A DNA stretch of 64,000 nt from Arthrobacter_N sp051262515. Its GTDB lineage: Bacteria; Actinomycetota; Actinomycetes; Actinomycetales; Micrococcaceae. Made by a program: the position numbers and the translations under genes. Below, in pieces: positions 1-7,848 of this stretch. Where the stretch lies: assembly GCF_051262515.1 (NCBI RefSeq), contig NZ_JBIMER010000013.1:16748-80747 (forward strand), given 5' to 3'. Within the stretch, counting starts at the first letter, position 1; every line of letters starts with the position of its first letter. Under the pieces are notes generated by a model. It made no database searches and had not been told where the DNA came from. It worked only from the letters and a program-made list of their open reading frames with translations.

Positions 1-221
1 CCGACCAGCGCTGCCCGGCGACCGGGTCCCAGGTGATGGCCCGCGGCATCATGGGCGGCCGTTCCACCGACGCGGGCCTGGTGCACACCATCGCCAGTCC
101 GCTGCACAAGGAGACCTATCGCCTCGACACGGGCGAATGCCTCACCTCGCCGGGGCTCTCGCTTCCGGTGCACAGGGTCCGCGTGGAGGACGGCCGGCTC
201 TGGGTCGGGTTCGGACTGTGA
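1..221 (+). CDS. nirD: Nitrite reductase small subunit NirD, C-terminal part
   Basis: The window opens inside this gene; 72 codons are visible, ending at the TGA at 219-221. The product is the small subunit that partners NirB in cytoplasmic NAD(P)H-dependent reduction of nitrite to ammonium. The visible stretch IASPLHKETYRLDTGECL followed by PVHRVRVEDGRLWV is typical of the C-terminal half of this Rieske-fold family. The next gene, a sirohydrochlorin chelatase homologue, overlaps its stop by GTGA. That fits an operon supplying the siroheme NirB needs. The start and the large subunit lie outside the window. Confidence 0.75.
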   Translation, partial: DQRCPATGSQVMARGIMGGRSTDAGLVHTIASPLHKETYRLDTGECLTSPGLSLPVHRVRVEDGRLWVGFGL

Positions 222-1015
222 CGGCCGCGATGCTGGAGAAGAACATGCTCGGGGAGGCCGCCGCCCCACTCGCCCCGGCGTTCAATTCCGCGTGGGGCGG
301 CTGGGAGCCGCTCGTCCGGGCGACCACCCTCGTTGCGGCGTCGCACGGAACCAAGAGCCCGGCGGGCCGTGCCGCGATCACCGAGCTGGTCGACGCTGTG
401 GCCGCCGCACGTCCCGACGTTCCCGTCGCGGCGGCGTACGTCGACGTGCAGACTCCCGGCGTCGATGTGGTGCTGGACGCCTGCGGGGGCAGCCCACGGA
501 TCGTGCCCCTGCTGCTGTCCACGGGGTTCCACACGCGCCACGACCTCGCCGGGTCCGCGGCGTCCGCGCCCGGGACGACGCTCTCCCGCGCGCTGGGCCC
601 GGATCCGCGACTCGCGACCGTGCTGCAACGCCGGCTCGTGGAAGCCGGGCTGCGCCGCGGCGACCAGGTGATCCTGGCGTGCGCCGGGTCCACGGATCCG
701 CAGGGCATCGCGGACTGCCACGCGATGGGACGCCTGCTGTCGGACCGGTTGGGAACGGGGGTGGAGACCGCGTTCGTCTCGGCGGCCGGACCCTCCGTCC
801 CCGAAGCCGTCGAGCGGGCCTCGAGCCGGTCCCGCCGGCGCTGGTTCGCCCGCGGGCGCGTCGTCGTCGCCACGTACCTCATGGCGCCGGGGCATTTCGC
901 CGCGATGGTGGCGGGCTGCGGGGCCGACGTCGTCTCCGCGCCCCTGCTGGTTCCCGGGACGGAAGTTCCGGCGGAACTCGTGGAGCTGGTTCTCGAACGA
1001 TTCGACCGGCTGTAG
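218..1015 (+). CDS. Sirohydrochlorin chelatase / CbiX-like protein
   Basis: A 265-residue cytoplasmic protein of the CbiX/SirB chelatase family, which inserts metal into sirohydrochlorin; next to nirD the likely product is siroheme. SHGTKSPAGR near residue 45 is the N-terminal family signature with its metal-binding His. The text around VPLLLSTGFHTRHDL and the second-half ATYLMAPGHFAAMV fit the duplicated chelatase fold. GTG at 218 overlaps the nirD stop (GTGA), so translational coupling is likely; ATG at 230 is an alternative start. The metal (Fe or Co) cannot be read from sequence, so the siroheme role rests on context. Confidence 0.75.
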   Translation: MTAAMLEKNMLGEAAAPLAPAFNSAWGGWEPLVRATTLVAASHGTKSPAGRAAITELVDAVAAARPDVPVAAAYVDVQTPGVDVVLDACGGSPRIVPLLLSTGFHTRHDLAGSAASAPGTTLSRALGPDPRLATVLQRRLVEAGLRRGDQVILACAGSTDPQGIADCHAMGRLLSDRLGTGVETAFVSAAGPSVPEAVERASSRSRRRWFARGRVVVATYLMAPGHFAAMVAGCGADVVSAPLLVPGTEVPAELVELVLERFDRL

Positions 1016-1045
1016 GGCGATGCGGCGGGGTCCGTCCGCCGCGAA

Positions 1046-1074
1046 TTGGTTCTGCGCGGGTCCTCCGGTATCGT
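1046..1074 (+). promoter_or_regulatory. Candidate promoter of the cold-shock gene
   Basis: TTGGTT at 1046-1051 and TATCGT at 1069-1074 are separated by 17 bases, a sigma-70-like arrangement. It would start transcription near 1081 and leave a leader of about 155 bases before the cold-shock ATG at 1238. Long structured leaders are common for cspA-type genes. No transcript data are visible, so this is a motif-based proposal. Confidence 0.4.
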
Positions 1075-1237
1075 TGGGCATGTAGTCGTAGTTTTCTCGT
1101 AGTAGTTTCAGTGCCAAGTCCCCGTTCGCGGGGCGTGTCTCTTTTTGACTCGCGGTAAATCTCGTAGCTGCATGGGGCCACCAAGTCCGGTGGTCGCAAC
1201 CCCTACGTCCCCTGCGGACAGTCTGAAAGGACACATC

Positions 1238-1441
1238 ATGGCAATTGGTACCGTTAAGTGGTTCAACGCTGAAAAGGGCTTCGGCTTCATCGCTCCGGAC
1301 GACAACTCGGACGACGTGTTCGCGCACTACTCCGCGATCCAGTCCAACGGATTCCGCTCCCTCGAAGAGGGCCAGCGCGTTGAGTTCGAGGTGACCCAGG
1401 GCCAGAAGGGCCTGCAGGCCACCGACATCCGCGCTGTCTAA
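1238..1441 (+). CDS. cspA: Cold-shock protein, CspA family
   Basis: A 67-residue single cold-shock domain, the normal length for the family. It binds single-stranded RNA/DNA and acts as an RNA chaperone. RNP1 is GFGFI (residues 14-18) within WFNAEKGFGFI, and RNP2 is VFAHY (about residues 27-31). The ATG at 1238 is preceded by GAAAGG at 1225-1230. An upstream in-frame ATG would add non-family residues and was rejected. The long untranslated leader and the strong terminator just downstream indicate a monocistronic transcript. Confidence 0.95.
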   Translation: MAIGTVKWFNAEKGFGFIAPDDNSDDVFAHYSAIQSNGFRSLEEGQRVEFEVTQGQKGLQATDIRAV

Positions 1442-1481
1442 GTAGCGGATCAGTCCGAATCATCGGGCTCTTTCAACACCG

Positions 1482-1520
1482 CGAAGGCGGCACCCGCTGA
1501 GGGTGCCGCCTTCGTTCGTT
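1482..1520 (+). terminator. Rho-independent terminator after cspA
   Basis: A perfect 14-bp stem (1482-1495 with 1501-1514, CGAAGGCGGCACCC and its complement) closes a 5-base loop and is followed by a short T-rich tail (TTCGTT). It lies 40 bases after the cspA stop and also faces the 3' end of the minus-strand vanB-like gene, so it could serve both directions. Confidence 0.85.
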
Positions 1521-1556
1521 AACCTCGCCCCCTGGCGGAGGTCGCCTTTTGGCCGG

Positions 1557-2576
1557 CTAGAGGTCGATGACGACCCTGGCGGGGCTCATGGTCCGGCCAT
1601 CATCTCGGCATGTGTCGCTTGCCTCCGTGCCGGGCATCGCAACGCGGGAAACGCAGACGCACATCCTGTCAGCGGCGCGCTGTTGGCGTTCGCTGTAGAA
1701 CACGTCGCGGTGGTCGATGCTGCCCCGCAGGTCCCGGACCTTGACTTCGCACAGTCCGCATTCCCCCTTGCGGCAGTCGAACATCACATCGACACCGGCA
1801 TCCTCGAGGGCCTCCAGCATCGAGCGTTCCCTCCCGACCAGGATTTCGACGTCGCGGCTCGGAACCCGGACGATGAACTCCTCGGGATCGAACCAGCCCG
1901 AATTGCCGAATGTCTCGTAGCGCAGGCTCGGCACCGAACGTCCACTGGCTCCCCATGCCCGCCGCACGGCGTCCATCAGGCGAATGGGTCCGCACATGTA
2001 CACCTCGGCGTCGGCGCGCATCCCCGCGACCAACGCGTCAACGTCGAGCCCCGTTCCCTCCGCGTCGACATGCGTGACGAGCCGGTCGCCGTGGGCCGTC
2101 TCGAGGGCCGCGAGGTACGCCATGGCTGCCCTGTTGCGGCCGGCGTAGACCACGCGATAGTCGGCTTTCACGCGCTTGAGCACGCTGGCCATGTTGGTGA
2201 TTGCCGTGATGCCTATGCCGCCGGCGATAAGGACGTAGCTGGCGGCACCGACCCTCAGCGGAAAATTCTGCAGGGGCGCGGTGATGCGCAGCGTGTCGCC
2301 CACACGAACCGAGTGCATATGGATCGAGCCACCGCGCGAAGTACCCGAGAGGAAGACGCTGATGGCCAGGCGCCTGCCGCCGTCGATGGATTCGACGACT
2401 GAGTAGGAGCGCCGTTGACGCTGCCCGTCGATGTCGATGTCCAGGTCGATGTGCGATCCCGGCTCCGCGGCACGGACCAGCTCGGGCTCGATCACAATGC
2501 GGCGGATGCCCGTGGCGATGTCGGCGGTCTCCACGACGACGGCGTCCTGCCAGGTTTCCGTGGTGCTTGCTGCCAT
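1557..2576 (-). CDS. vanB: Aromatic O-demethylase reductase subunit (VanB/PDR type)
   Basis: A 339-residue cytoplasmic oxidoreductase with the phthalate dioxygenase reductase layout. It has an FMN-binding beta-barrel with RSYSV (about residues 55-60), an NAD domain with GGIGITAI (about 115-122) and MCGPIRLMDAV, and a C-terminal plant-type [2Fe-2S] domain with CRKGECGLC and a distal Cys. It would pass electrons from NADH to the Rieske oxygenase encoded 32 bases upstream. Together they should form a two-component vanillate O-demethylase-type enzyme. ATG at 2576 follows a GAAGGA ribosome site; a longer frame upstream overlaps the oxygenase gene. The substrate is inferred from the neighbours. Confidence 0.85.
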   Translation of the reverse strand: MAASTTETWQDAVVVETADIATGIRRIVIEPELVRAAEPGSHIDLDIDIDGQRQRRSYSVVESIDGGRRLAISVFLSGTSRGGSIHMHSVRVGDTLRITAPLQNFPLRVGAASYVLIAGGIGITAITNMASVLKRVKADYRVVYAGRNRAAMAYLAALETAHGDRLVTHVDAEGTGLDVDALVAGMRADAEVYMCGPIRLMDAVRRAWGASGRSVPSLRYETFGNSGWFDPEEFIVRVPSRDVEILVGRERSMLEALEDAGVDVMFDCRKGECGLCEVKVRDLRGSIDHRDVFYSERQQRAADRMCVCVSRVAMPGTEASDTCRDDGRTMSPARVVIDL

Positions 2577-2608
2577 GTTGTTGTCCTTCGGATGCTCGGG
2601 CGGACGGA

Positions 2609-3703
2609 TCAAACCCGCTCGCTCCCGCGGCCTTCGGCGGCGAGCATGCTCTCCAGTATGCGCCGGACCCACATGCCGCCGGCATCGATGTTCAGGCTGT
2701 AGAACTCATGGTCCGGGTTGGCGTCGATGGCTTCCTGCTGAGCCGTGAGCATCGCCTCGTCCTCCCCGAAGACTCCGTGGACGCCACTACGCAGTTGGGT
2801 GGTGATCAGCTGGCTGTCCAGACGGTAATTGCGCATGAAAGCCCAGAAGTAGAGGGACGACCGGTCGGTTTCCGGGGTAATGGTGTTCATGACGTAGCCG
2901 TTCACACCCTGACTACGGTCGCCCTTCTCGGCTCCGGTCCCGGCCTTCGCAACGCCGACATCGATGCGGATCGTGGAAGGTGCCTCGAAGTGGATGATCT
3001 GCCAACGGTCCACCCTTCCCTCGAAACCGGGGAACTTGTCGCGCATGTTTTTCAGCCAAAAAGGCGGGGCATCGATATCGAACATCCAACGGGCCACCGT
3101 GACAAGGTTGCCGTCACGCTTGGTCTCGAACTCGGACTCGCTGAGCTCCTCCTGGCCGATCGAGGACGCGTGGACGAATTCTTCGTGCGTCAAGTCCATG
3201 AGGTTGTCGAGGATCAGTTGGTAATTGCAGGCCGTACGGATGGTCTCGCCGTCCCCCGCCCACTCTTCCGAGGTCATTTGGGACATGTCCGGGACCAGCC
3301 CGGGGTCCGCGAGCGTGGGATCCCCCAGCCACACCCACACGTAGCGGTACCGCTCCACCACGGGAAAGGAGGGCACGGTGGCGCTCGGATTGAGCGTCTC
3401 CTGGGCCGGCATGGAAACGCACCGTCCGGCAGAGTTGTAAACGATCCCGTGATAGGGGCACTGAATGCCGTCCCTGCCCGCCGTCCTGCCCATCGACAGT
3501 GGCGCAAGCCTGTGCCAGCACGCGTCGGCGAGGGCAACGGCCCGCCCGTCTTCGGTGCGGTACATCGCGAGCGGACGGTTGGCTATGCGCCGCGCCATCG
3601 GCTTGCGTGTGACCTCGTGATCCCAGGCCGCTGCATACCAGGCGTTGAGCGGGTAGCCGAGTACCTTTGCGGCGCCGGCGCTTCTCGTCGCGGCTGTGGT
3701 CAT
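2609..3703 (-). CDS. vanA: Rieske aromatic oxygenase (vanillate O-demethylase oxygenase type)
   Basis: A 364-residue oxygenase component. The Rieske cluster ligands are C62-x-H64 and C82-x2-H85 (CWHRLAPLSMG then QCPYHG). The mononuclear iron site is the family pattern N-x2-D-x2-H-x4-H, seen as NLMDLTHEEFVH. Family members remove the methyl group of vanillate oxidatively, giving protocatechuate and formaldehyde. ATG at 3703 has a GGAAGGGA ribosome site. It forms an operon with the reductase gene downstream. The promoter carries a VanR-like operator (3782-3805) and the region has protocatechuate genes, so vanillate is the favoured substrate, though related Rieske demethylases take other methoxy- or carboxy-aromatics. 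Confidence 0.85.
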   Translation of the reverse strand: MTTAATRSAGAAKVLGYPLNAWYAAAWDHEVTRKPMARRIANRPLAMYRTEDGRAVALADACWHRLAPLSMGRTAGRDGIQCPYHGIVYNSAGRCVSMPAQETLNPSATVPSFPVVERYRYVWVWLGDPTLADPGLVPDMSQMTSEEWAGDGETIRTACNYQLILDNLMDLTHEEFVHASSIGQEELSESEFETKRDGNLVTVARWMFDIDAPPFWLKNMRDKFPGFEGRVDRWQIIHFEAPSTIRIDVGVAKAGTGAEKGDRSQGVNGYVMNTITPETDRSSLYFWAFMRNYRLDSQLITTQLRSGVHGVFGEDEAMLTAQQEAIDANPDHEFYSLNIDAGGMWVRRILESMLAAEGRGSERV

Positions 3704-3780
3704 GGTTGGTCCCTTCCGAAAGTGGGCTGCCGTGGCGGCAAGGACGGCTGCCAATCCCGTTGGACTGTGGTCCAGAACAT

Positions 3781-3810
3781 AGAATACCTATGTACATAGT
3801 TAGTTGGCAA
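3781..3810 (-). promoter_or_regulatory. vanAB promoter with VanR/PadR-like operator
   Basis: On the minus strand TTGCCA (3805-3810) and TATTCT (3781-3786) are 18 bases apart. Between them lies a palindromic box at 3782-3805 with half-sites AACTAACTA and TAGGTATT and a 12-bp perfect core CTATGTACATAG (3788-3799). From memory, the operator reported for the PadR-type repressor VanR in the Corynebacterium glutamicum vanABK promoter has half-sites AACTAACTAA and TTAGGTATTT with a 4-base spacer, a close match. A box filling the -35/-10 spacer suits a repressor. A similar box occurs at 6054-6077. Confidence 0.7.
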
Positions 3811-3999
3811 GCGACCGCTCTCCTTCCGAGAGTCGCGGCCAACCGAAGCGCGACATCCCATGGGGGCCACGTCGCTCGGCGTAGACATGCCACTATGTCG
3901 GTAGGTAGCCTAGGCGTGCCCCGGGTGGAGGTCGCGCCACCGTCGCGGCTACAGCACGTGCGCCGCGGCAGTGCGCGCACCCGGAACCGAAGGGCCCCA

Positions 4000-4914
4000 A
4001 TGATGCTGTCCGATCAGCCTCCGCCAGACGAGACCGTCACCGGCTCCACGCAGCCGAAACCGCGCTCCGGCACTCCGACGCAGAACCTTCTCGCGGATTT
4101 CTCCTTGGAGATGACCGGGAAGGACATCCGCGCGCTTGAAGCCGCACGCGATGCCATCCCCGGGGGAACGCGCATCAACGTAACGTTCCTCGGCAACGAG
4201 GACCCGCCGATGCGCGTCGCCGCGGCCAGCGCGGTGAGGGCAGCGGGCTTCATTCCTGTTCCCCATCTTTCCGCTCGCCGCTTGGCTACCGCCGGAGAGT
4301 TGGAGGATTTCATCGCGGCGCTCGCAACGCGCGCACGTGCGAAACACATCTTCGTGGTGGGCGGGGATCCCGCCGAACCCATGGGGCCGTATCCCGACTC
4401 GCTGTCCGTCATCCGAAGCGGGGCCTTGTCCGGGCACGGGTTCGCCCACATCTCCGTCAGCGGCTACCCCGAGGGACACCCGAACATCGACGCGGACACT
4501 TTGTGGAGGGCGCTGGAGGACAAGGCGGCCGCCATTCGGGCCCAGGGACTCGACGGCACCATCATCACCCAGTTCGGCTTCGACACGGAGCCCGTGCTGC
4601 AATGGCTGGCCGAAGTCCGGCGACGGGGCATAGACCTACCCGTGCGCATTGGCGTTCCCGGACCGGCAGGCATCAGGCGTCTGCTTGCCTTCGCCCGCCG
4701 CTTTGGCATCGCGTCGTCTGCCGGCATAGCCCAGAAGTACGGATTCTCCATCACCAACCTCTTGGGCACGGCGGGGCCGGACCGCTTCATTCGGGACCTG
4801 GTCGATGGCTACGACCCGAAAACACACGGCACGGTGGGACTGCACTTTTATACCTTCGGCGGGCTCAAGGCGACCGCCGAGTGGATCGCGGACTTCCGGG
4901 AACGCATCGCATAG
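4000..4914 (+). CDS. Methylenetetrahydrofolate reductase-like protein (MetF family)
   Basis: A 304-residue TIM-barrel flavoprotein of the MetF family, which interconverts 5-methyl- and 5,10-methylene-tetrahydrofolate. Family landmarks are in order: a Glu near SLEMTGKD, PHLSARR, VVGGDPAEP (the FAD/folate Asp region), ISVSGYPEGHP and ITQFGFD (substrate Gln). It is divergent from vanAB and close to a LigM-type demethylase gene. There it would reoxidise methyl-THF made by O-demethylation, as metF does beside ligM in Sphingobium. This role is inference; housekeeping methionine synthesis is the alternative. ATG 4000 or 4003 is the start, with GAAGGG just upstream. Confidence 0.78.
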   Translation: MMLSDQPPPDETVTGSTQPKPRSGTPTQNLLADFSLEMTGKDIRALEAARDAIPGGTRINVTFLGNEDPPMRVAAASAVRAAGFIPVPHLSARRLATAGELEDFIAALATRARAKHIFVVGGDPAEPMGPYPDSLSVIRSGALSGHGFAHISVSGYPEGHPNIDADTLWRALEDKAAAIRAQGLDGTIITQFGFDTEPVLQWLAEVRRRGIDLPVRIGVPGPAGIRRLLAFARRFGIASSAGIAQKYGFSITNLLGTAGPDRFIRDLVDGYDPKTHGTVGLHFYTFGGLKATAEWIADFRERIA

Positions 4915-5020
4915 CGGCCAGGACGATCCCGCCCCGGCCGCAACCGCTCGAGCGGGTCTGCACCCGCGGCTGGGGCCGGACGCCCAGCGGCCGCCCGGCC
5001 CCATTGGGGTCCGCCCCCAG

Positions 5021-5998
5021 CTATTCGGCCGGAAGCAACGCCGTCATGTCCGGCACCTCGTCGATCAGTCCCCGATCCAGGGAGATCTGCGCGACCTCCT
5101 CGATCGAATCGGCATTGACCTCGGTCGGGAACTTCGGAAGGGTGAGCTTTTCGACGACGTTCGGCTCGAGCGAAGTGTAAGTCGGGAGAATCTCACGCAC
5201 CCGATCCGGATTCGCATCGGCGAATTCCAGCGACGCCTTCATCGCCCGCACAAACTTTTCCGTGGTCTCCGGGTTTTGCTGCACGTACTGGTCGGACGTG
5301 AAGTACACGGCGACCGTGAGGTCTTCCACGGGTGCGGCATAGTTGGAGAACACCCGCTCGTTCCCGTCTCCCTCGGCGATCGTGACGAAGGGCTCGACAG
5401 CGGCGATCGCATCGACGTTTCCCTTGGCCAACTGCCCGACCATGTCGGGGAAGGGCATCTCCACGAAGTCGACGCCGGCCGGATCGCCACCGGCCTGCTT
5501 GACGGCCTCGGAAACGGTCGAGTCGGAGATGTTGTTCAGCGTGTTCACGCCAACCTTCTTGCCCACCAAATCGGCGACCTCCTTGATCCCGCTGTCCGGT
5601 TTGGTCATCACCGCTGCGAAGTCGTCTTCGACGTTGCCCGTCGTATTGGCTCCCGCTGCGACCATCTTCAGAGGCAATCCCTTGGAACGGGCGACGATCA
5701 TCGAGGTGACATTCGAGAATCCAAAGTCCATCTGACCCGAGGTGATCGCGGGGACGATCGCGGCTCCGCCCTGCGCCAGCGTCAGGGTGAGCTCGAGCCC
5801 CTCCTTTTCGAAGAGCCCCTCCTCGACGCCGAGGTAGATGGGAGCCACGTCAACGATGGGAATCACGCCCACCTCTATCTGCTCCAGCTCCGACCCGCCG
5901 TCGGCTGTCCCGCTGGGGCTGGATGACGGCGATGCGCCTCCACAGGCCGCCAACCCCAGAATCGCCGCGCACGCGAGCGCTGCCTTAAGTGATTTCAT
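5021..5998 (-). CDS. ABC transporter substrate-binding lipoprotein (NMT1/SsuA type)
   Basis: A 325-residue secreted lipoprotein. A short signal peptide ends in the lipobox LAAC (Cys at about residue 19), followed by a Ser/Pro/Gly linker and an NMT1/THI5-like periplasmic-binding domain. Its GVIPIVDVAPIYLGVEEGLF segment is nearly repeated in the proteins at 20693-21667 and 23315-24301. No permease or ATPase gene adjoins it. It may therefore deliver ligand to the importer at 18186-20696. ATG at 5998 has an AGGAG site. Its position between MetF-like and LigM-like genes, and the VanR-like box upstream, suggest a methoxy-aromatic acid ligand. Confidence 0.85.
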   Translation of the reverse strand: MKSLKAALACAAILGLAACGGASPSSSPSGTADGGSELEQIEVGVIPIVDVAPIYLGVEEGLFEKEGLELTLTLAQGGAAIVPAITSGQMDFGFSNVTSMIVARSKGLPLKMVAAGANTTGNVEDDFAAVMTKPDSGIKEVADLVGKKVGVNTLNNISDSTVSEAVKQAGGDPAGVDFVEMPFPDMVGQLAKGNVDAIAAVEPFVTIAEGDGNERVFSNYAAPVEDLTVAVYFTSDQYVQQNPETTEKFVRAMKASLEFADANPDRVREILPTYTSLEPNVVEKLTLPKFPTEVNADSIEEVAQISLDRGLIDEVPDMTALLPAE

Positions 5999-6036
5999 GT
6001 GCTCTCCTGATGATCGGGGAGCATTTTTGGTGCCCC

Positions 6037-6054
6037 GTGTGATTCACCTCACAC
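6037..6054. promoter_or_regulatory. CRP/GlxR-like palindrome
   Basis: GTGTGA and TCACAC flank a 6-base spacer; this is a perfect inverted repeat that contains the classic TGTGA-N6-TCACA pattern of CRP-family regulators such as actinobacterial GlxR. It lies 39-56 bases upstream of the binding-protein ATG and abuts the VanR-like box. It would link use of the aromatic substrate to carbon status. Binding is not proven by sequence alone. Confidence 0.6.
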
Positions 6055-6077
6055 AATAACTACCCACATCGTTATTT
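6054..6077. promoter_or_regulatory. Second VanR/PadR-like operator
   Basis: Perfect arms AATAAC (6055-6060) and GTTATT (6071-6076) are spaced by 10 bases. Aligned without gaps, this 24-base site matches the vanA box at 3782-3805 at 17 of 24 positions, with the symmetric outer parts best kept. It is placed to act on the binding-protein gene (start 56-79 bases away) and possibly on the LigM-type gene 284 bases away. The PadR-type regulator encoded at 7849-8442 is the obvious candidate to bind both. Confidence 0.55.
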
Positions 6078-6360
6078 CATAGGCCCTCCTGTCCATGCGT
6101 CCCGCGACCGGACCCCCTTCAGGCCAACTCCTCCGCGCCAACCCGGTCGCCCGGAACCCATGGCCGCCGACCAAAGCCACAGTGCATCCGGGCGAGCCGC
6201 GACCTCGCACCCCCGTGCTTGGCATCGACAACATCTCGACATGTCTACCCGCATAGTCATATGGTCAGGGTGCCGAGGTGAGCCAAATCACCATCGAGTC
6301 CCTGTCGCGTCTCGGTCCGCTGGCGTATTCGGGACAACCCATCAAAGGAAAGGGCCCACC

Positions 6361-7767
6361 GTGGAACCCACAAACCTCCAGGAAGTCCTCGACGCCGCGC
6401 CAAGCACCGTGGAACTTCTGCGCAATTCCCAGATCGGCGCGTATATCTACCCCGTCGTTGCGCCCGAGTACTCCAACTGGCGCAGCGAACAGCGCGCTTG
6501 GCGCGAAACGGCCGTGCTCTACGACCAGTCGCACCACATGGACAATCTGTTCATCAAGGGGCCCGACGCCCTCAAGCTGATTTCGGACACGGCCATCAAC
6601 AGCACCGCGACCTTTCCGGTCAACAAGGCCAAGCAATACGTACCGACCACGCCCTCCGGTCATGTGATTGGCGACGGGATCCTCTTCCACGAGGCCGATG
6701 ACGAGTTCGTCTACGTGGGACGGGCGCCCGCCGCGAACTGGCTACTGTTCCATGCCGAGACGGGCGGTTACGACGTCGAGGTGGTCGCGGACCGGCGTTC
6801 TCCCTCCCGCCCCATGGGCAAGCCGGTGCAGCGCAAGTACTGGCGGTTCCAGATCCAAGGCCCCAATGCGTGGCAGATCATCGAAAAGCTCAACGGCGGA
6901 CCCGTGGAGCAGCTGAAGTTCTTCAACATGGACGAGATGGCGATTGCCGGCGAGACCGTGCGCACCCTGCGCCATGGCATGGCCGGCGCGCCGGGACTTG
7001 AGGTCTGGGGCGCGTACGACTCCTACGACAAGGTACGGGACGCCATCGTGGAGGCCGGCGCCGAGTTCGGAATGCTCCCGGTCGGCGCCCGCGCGTACCC
7101 GTCCAATACCTTGGAGTCAGGATGGATCCCGTCGCCGTTGCCGGCGATCTACACGGGGGACGAGTTGGGTGCTTACCGCCGATGGCTCGGCGCCGACAGC
7201 TATGAGGCGACCAACGCCGTCGCCGGAAGTTTCGTGTCCGAGAAGATCGAGGACTACTACCTCACGCCGTGGGAGCTTGGCTATGGTTCGTTTGTGAAGT
7301 TCGACCACGACTTCATCGGCCGGGACGCATTGGAGGGAATGGATCCGGCCTCTCAGCGCAAGAAGGTCACCTTGGCCTGGAACGCGGAAGACCTGGGCAG
7401 GATCCTCACCTCGGTTGTGGACACCAACGAGCGTCCCTACAAGTACTTCGATCTGCCCCTGGCGAACTACGGATCGTCGAATTACGACAAGGTTGTCGAC
7501 GCCGGGGGGAACACCATTGGCCTCTCGATGTTCACCGGCTACAGCTCGAACGAACGGCGTGGGCTCTCGCTCGCCACCATCGATCCCGACGTTCCGGAGG
7601 GAACCGAATTGAAAGTCGTGTGGGGCGAACCGGGCGGCGGGACTCGTAAGACCACGGTCGAGCCGCACCGCCAGATGGAAGTCCGCGTGGTCGTCAGCCC
7701 GATTCCGTACTCCACGGTGGCGCGCCAAGACTACCGGGGCGGCTGGCGCACGTCCGCGGCGAGGTAG
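6361..7767 (+). CDS. ligM: LigM-type tetrahydrofolate-dependent aromatic O-demethylase (GcvT fold)
   Basis: A 468-residue protein close in length and sequence to LigM/DesA of Sphingobium, which move the methyl group of vanillate, 3-O-methylgallate or syringate onto tetrahydrofolate. Segments such as LRNSQIGAYIYPVVAPEYSN, NKAKQYVPTTPSGHVIGDG, SPSRPMGKPVQR and TLRHGMAGAPGLEVWG follow LigM as I recall it, far more closely than generic aminomethyltransferase. GTG at 6361 has an AAAGGAAAG site and gives an N-terminus aligned with LigM. The MetF-like gene at 4000-4914 could recycle the methyl-THF. Which methoxy-aromatic it prefers cannot be read from sequence. Confidence 0.85.
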   Translation: MEPTNLQEVLDAAPSTVELLRNSQIGAYIYPVVAPEYSNWRSEQRAWRETAVLYDQSHHMDNLFIKGPDALKLISDTAINSTATFPVNKAKQYVPTTPSGHVIGDGILFHEADDEFVYVGRAPAANWLLFHAETGGYDVEVVADRRSPSRPMGKPVQRKYWRFQIQGPNAWQIIEKLNGGPVEQLKFFNMDEMAIAGETVRTLRHGMAGAPGLEVWGAYDSYDKVRDAIVEAGAEFGMLPVGARAYPSNTLESGWIPSPLPAIYTGDELGAYRRWLGADSYEATNAVAGSFVSEKIEDYYLTPWELGYGSFVKFDHDFIGRDALEGMDPASQRKKVTLAWNAEDLGRILTSVVDTNERPYKYFDLPLANYGSSNYDKVVDAGGNTIGLSMFTGYSSNERRGLSLATIDPDVPEGTELKVVWGEPGGGTRKTTVEPHRQMEVRVVVSPIPYSTVARQDYRGGWRTSAAR

Positions 7768-7774
7768 GCGGTCC

Positions 7775-7830
7775 CGGTTGCCTGCCCGCATAGGATGGGC
7801 AAACCGCCGACCCGTGTGGGCAGGCAACCG
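7775..7830. promoter_or_regulatory. Perfect 13-bp inverted repeat ahead of the PadR gene
   Basis: CGGTTGCCTGCCC at 7775-7787 is exactly complementary to 7818-7830, with a 30-base spacer. It starts 7 bases after the ligM stop and ends just before the PadR ribosome site. It may be an autoregulatory operator, or an mRNA hairpin that separates ligM from the regulator gene. There is no T-run, so a classic terminator is less likely. Confidence 0.5.
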
Positions 7831-7848
7831 ATGATTGAAAGGAGCCCG

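Larger units (their letters stand above)
5999..6360. promoter_or_regulatory. Divergent control region between binding protein and LigM-type gene
   Basis: This 362-base stretch has no convincing gene. It holds, from left to right, the ribosome site of the minus-strand binding protein gene, a CRP/GlxR-like palindrome (6037-6054), a VanR-like box (6054-6077), and about 280 bases of leader ahead of the GTG at 6361. That GTG has AAAGGAAAG just upstream. Short frames that cross the region (for example from 6160) are extensions or shadows of the LigM-type gene. Confidence 0.6.

Noticed and set aside
116..1327. 403-codon minus-strand frame across nirD, the chelatase gene and cspA
   Set aside because: It runs antisense to three recognisable genes and crosses the cold-shock coding region.
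4915..5020. Short GC-rich inverted matches as a terminator between the MetF-like gene and the binding-protein gene
   Set aside because: Stems are only five or six pairs and overlap each other; no T-run.
6160..6360. N-terminal extension of the LigM-type gene from 6160
   Set aside because: The extension has no family match, and GTG 6361 has a ribosome site and aligns with the LigM N-terminus.
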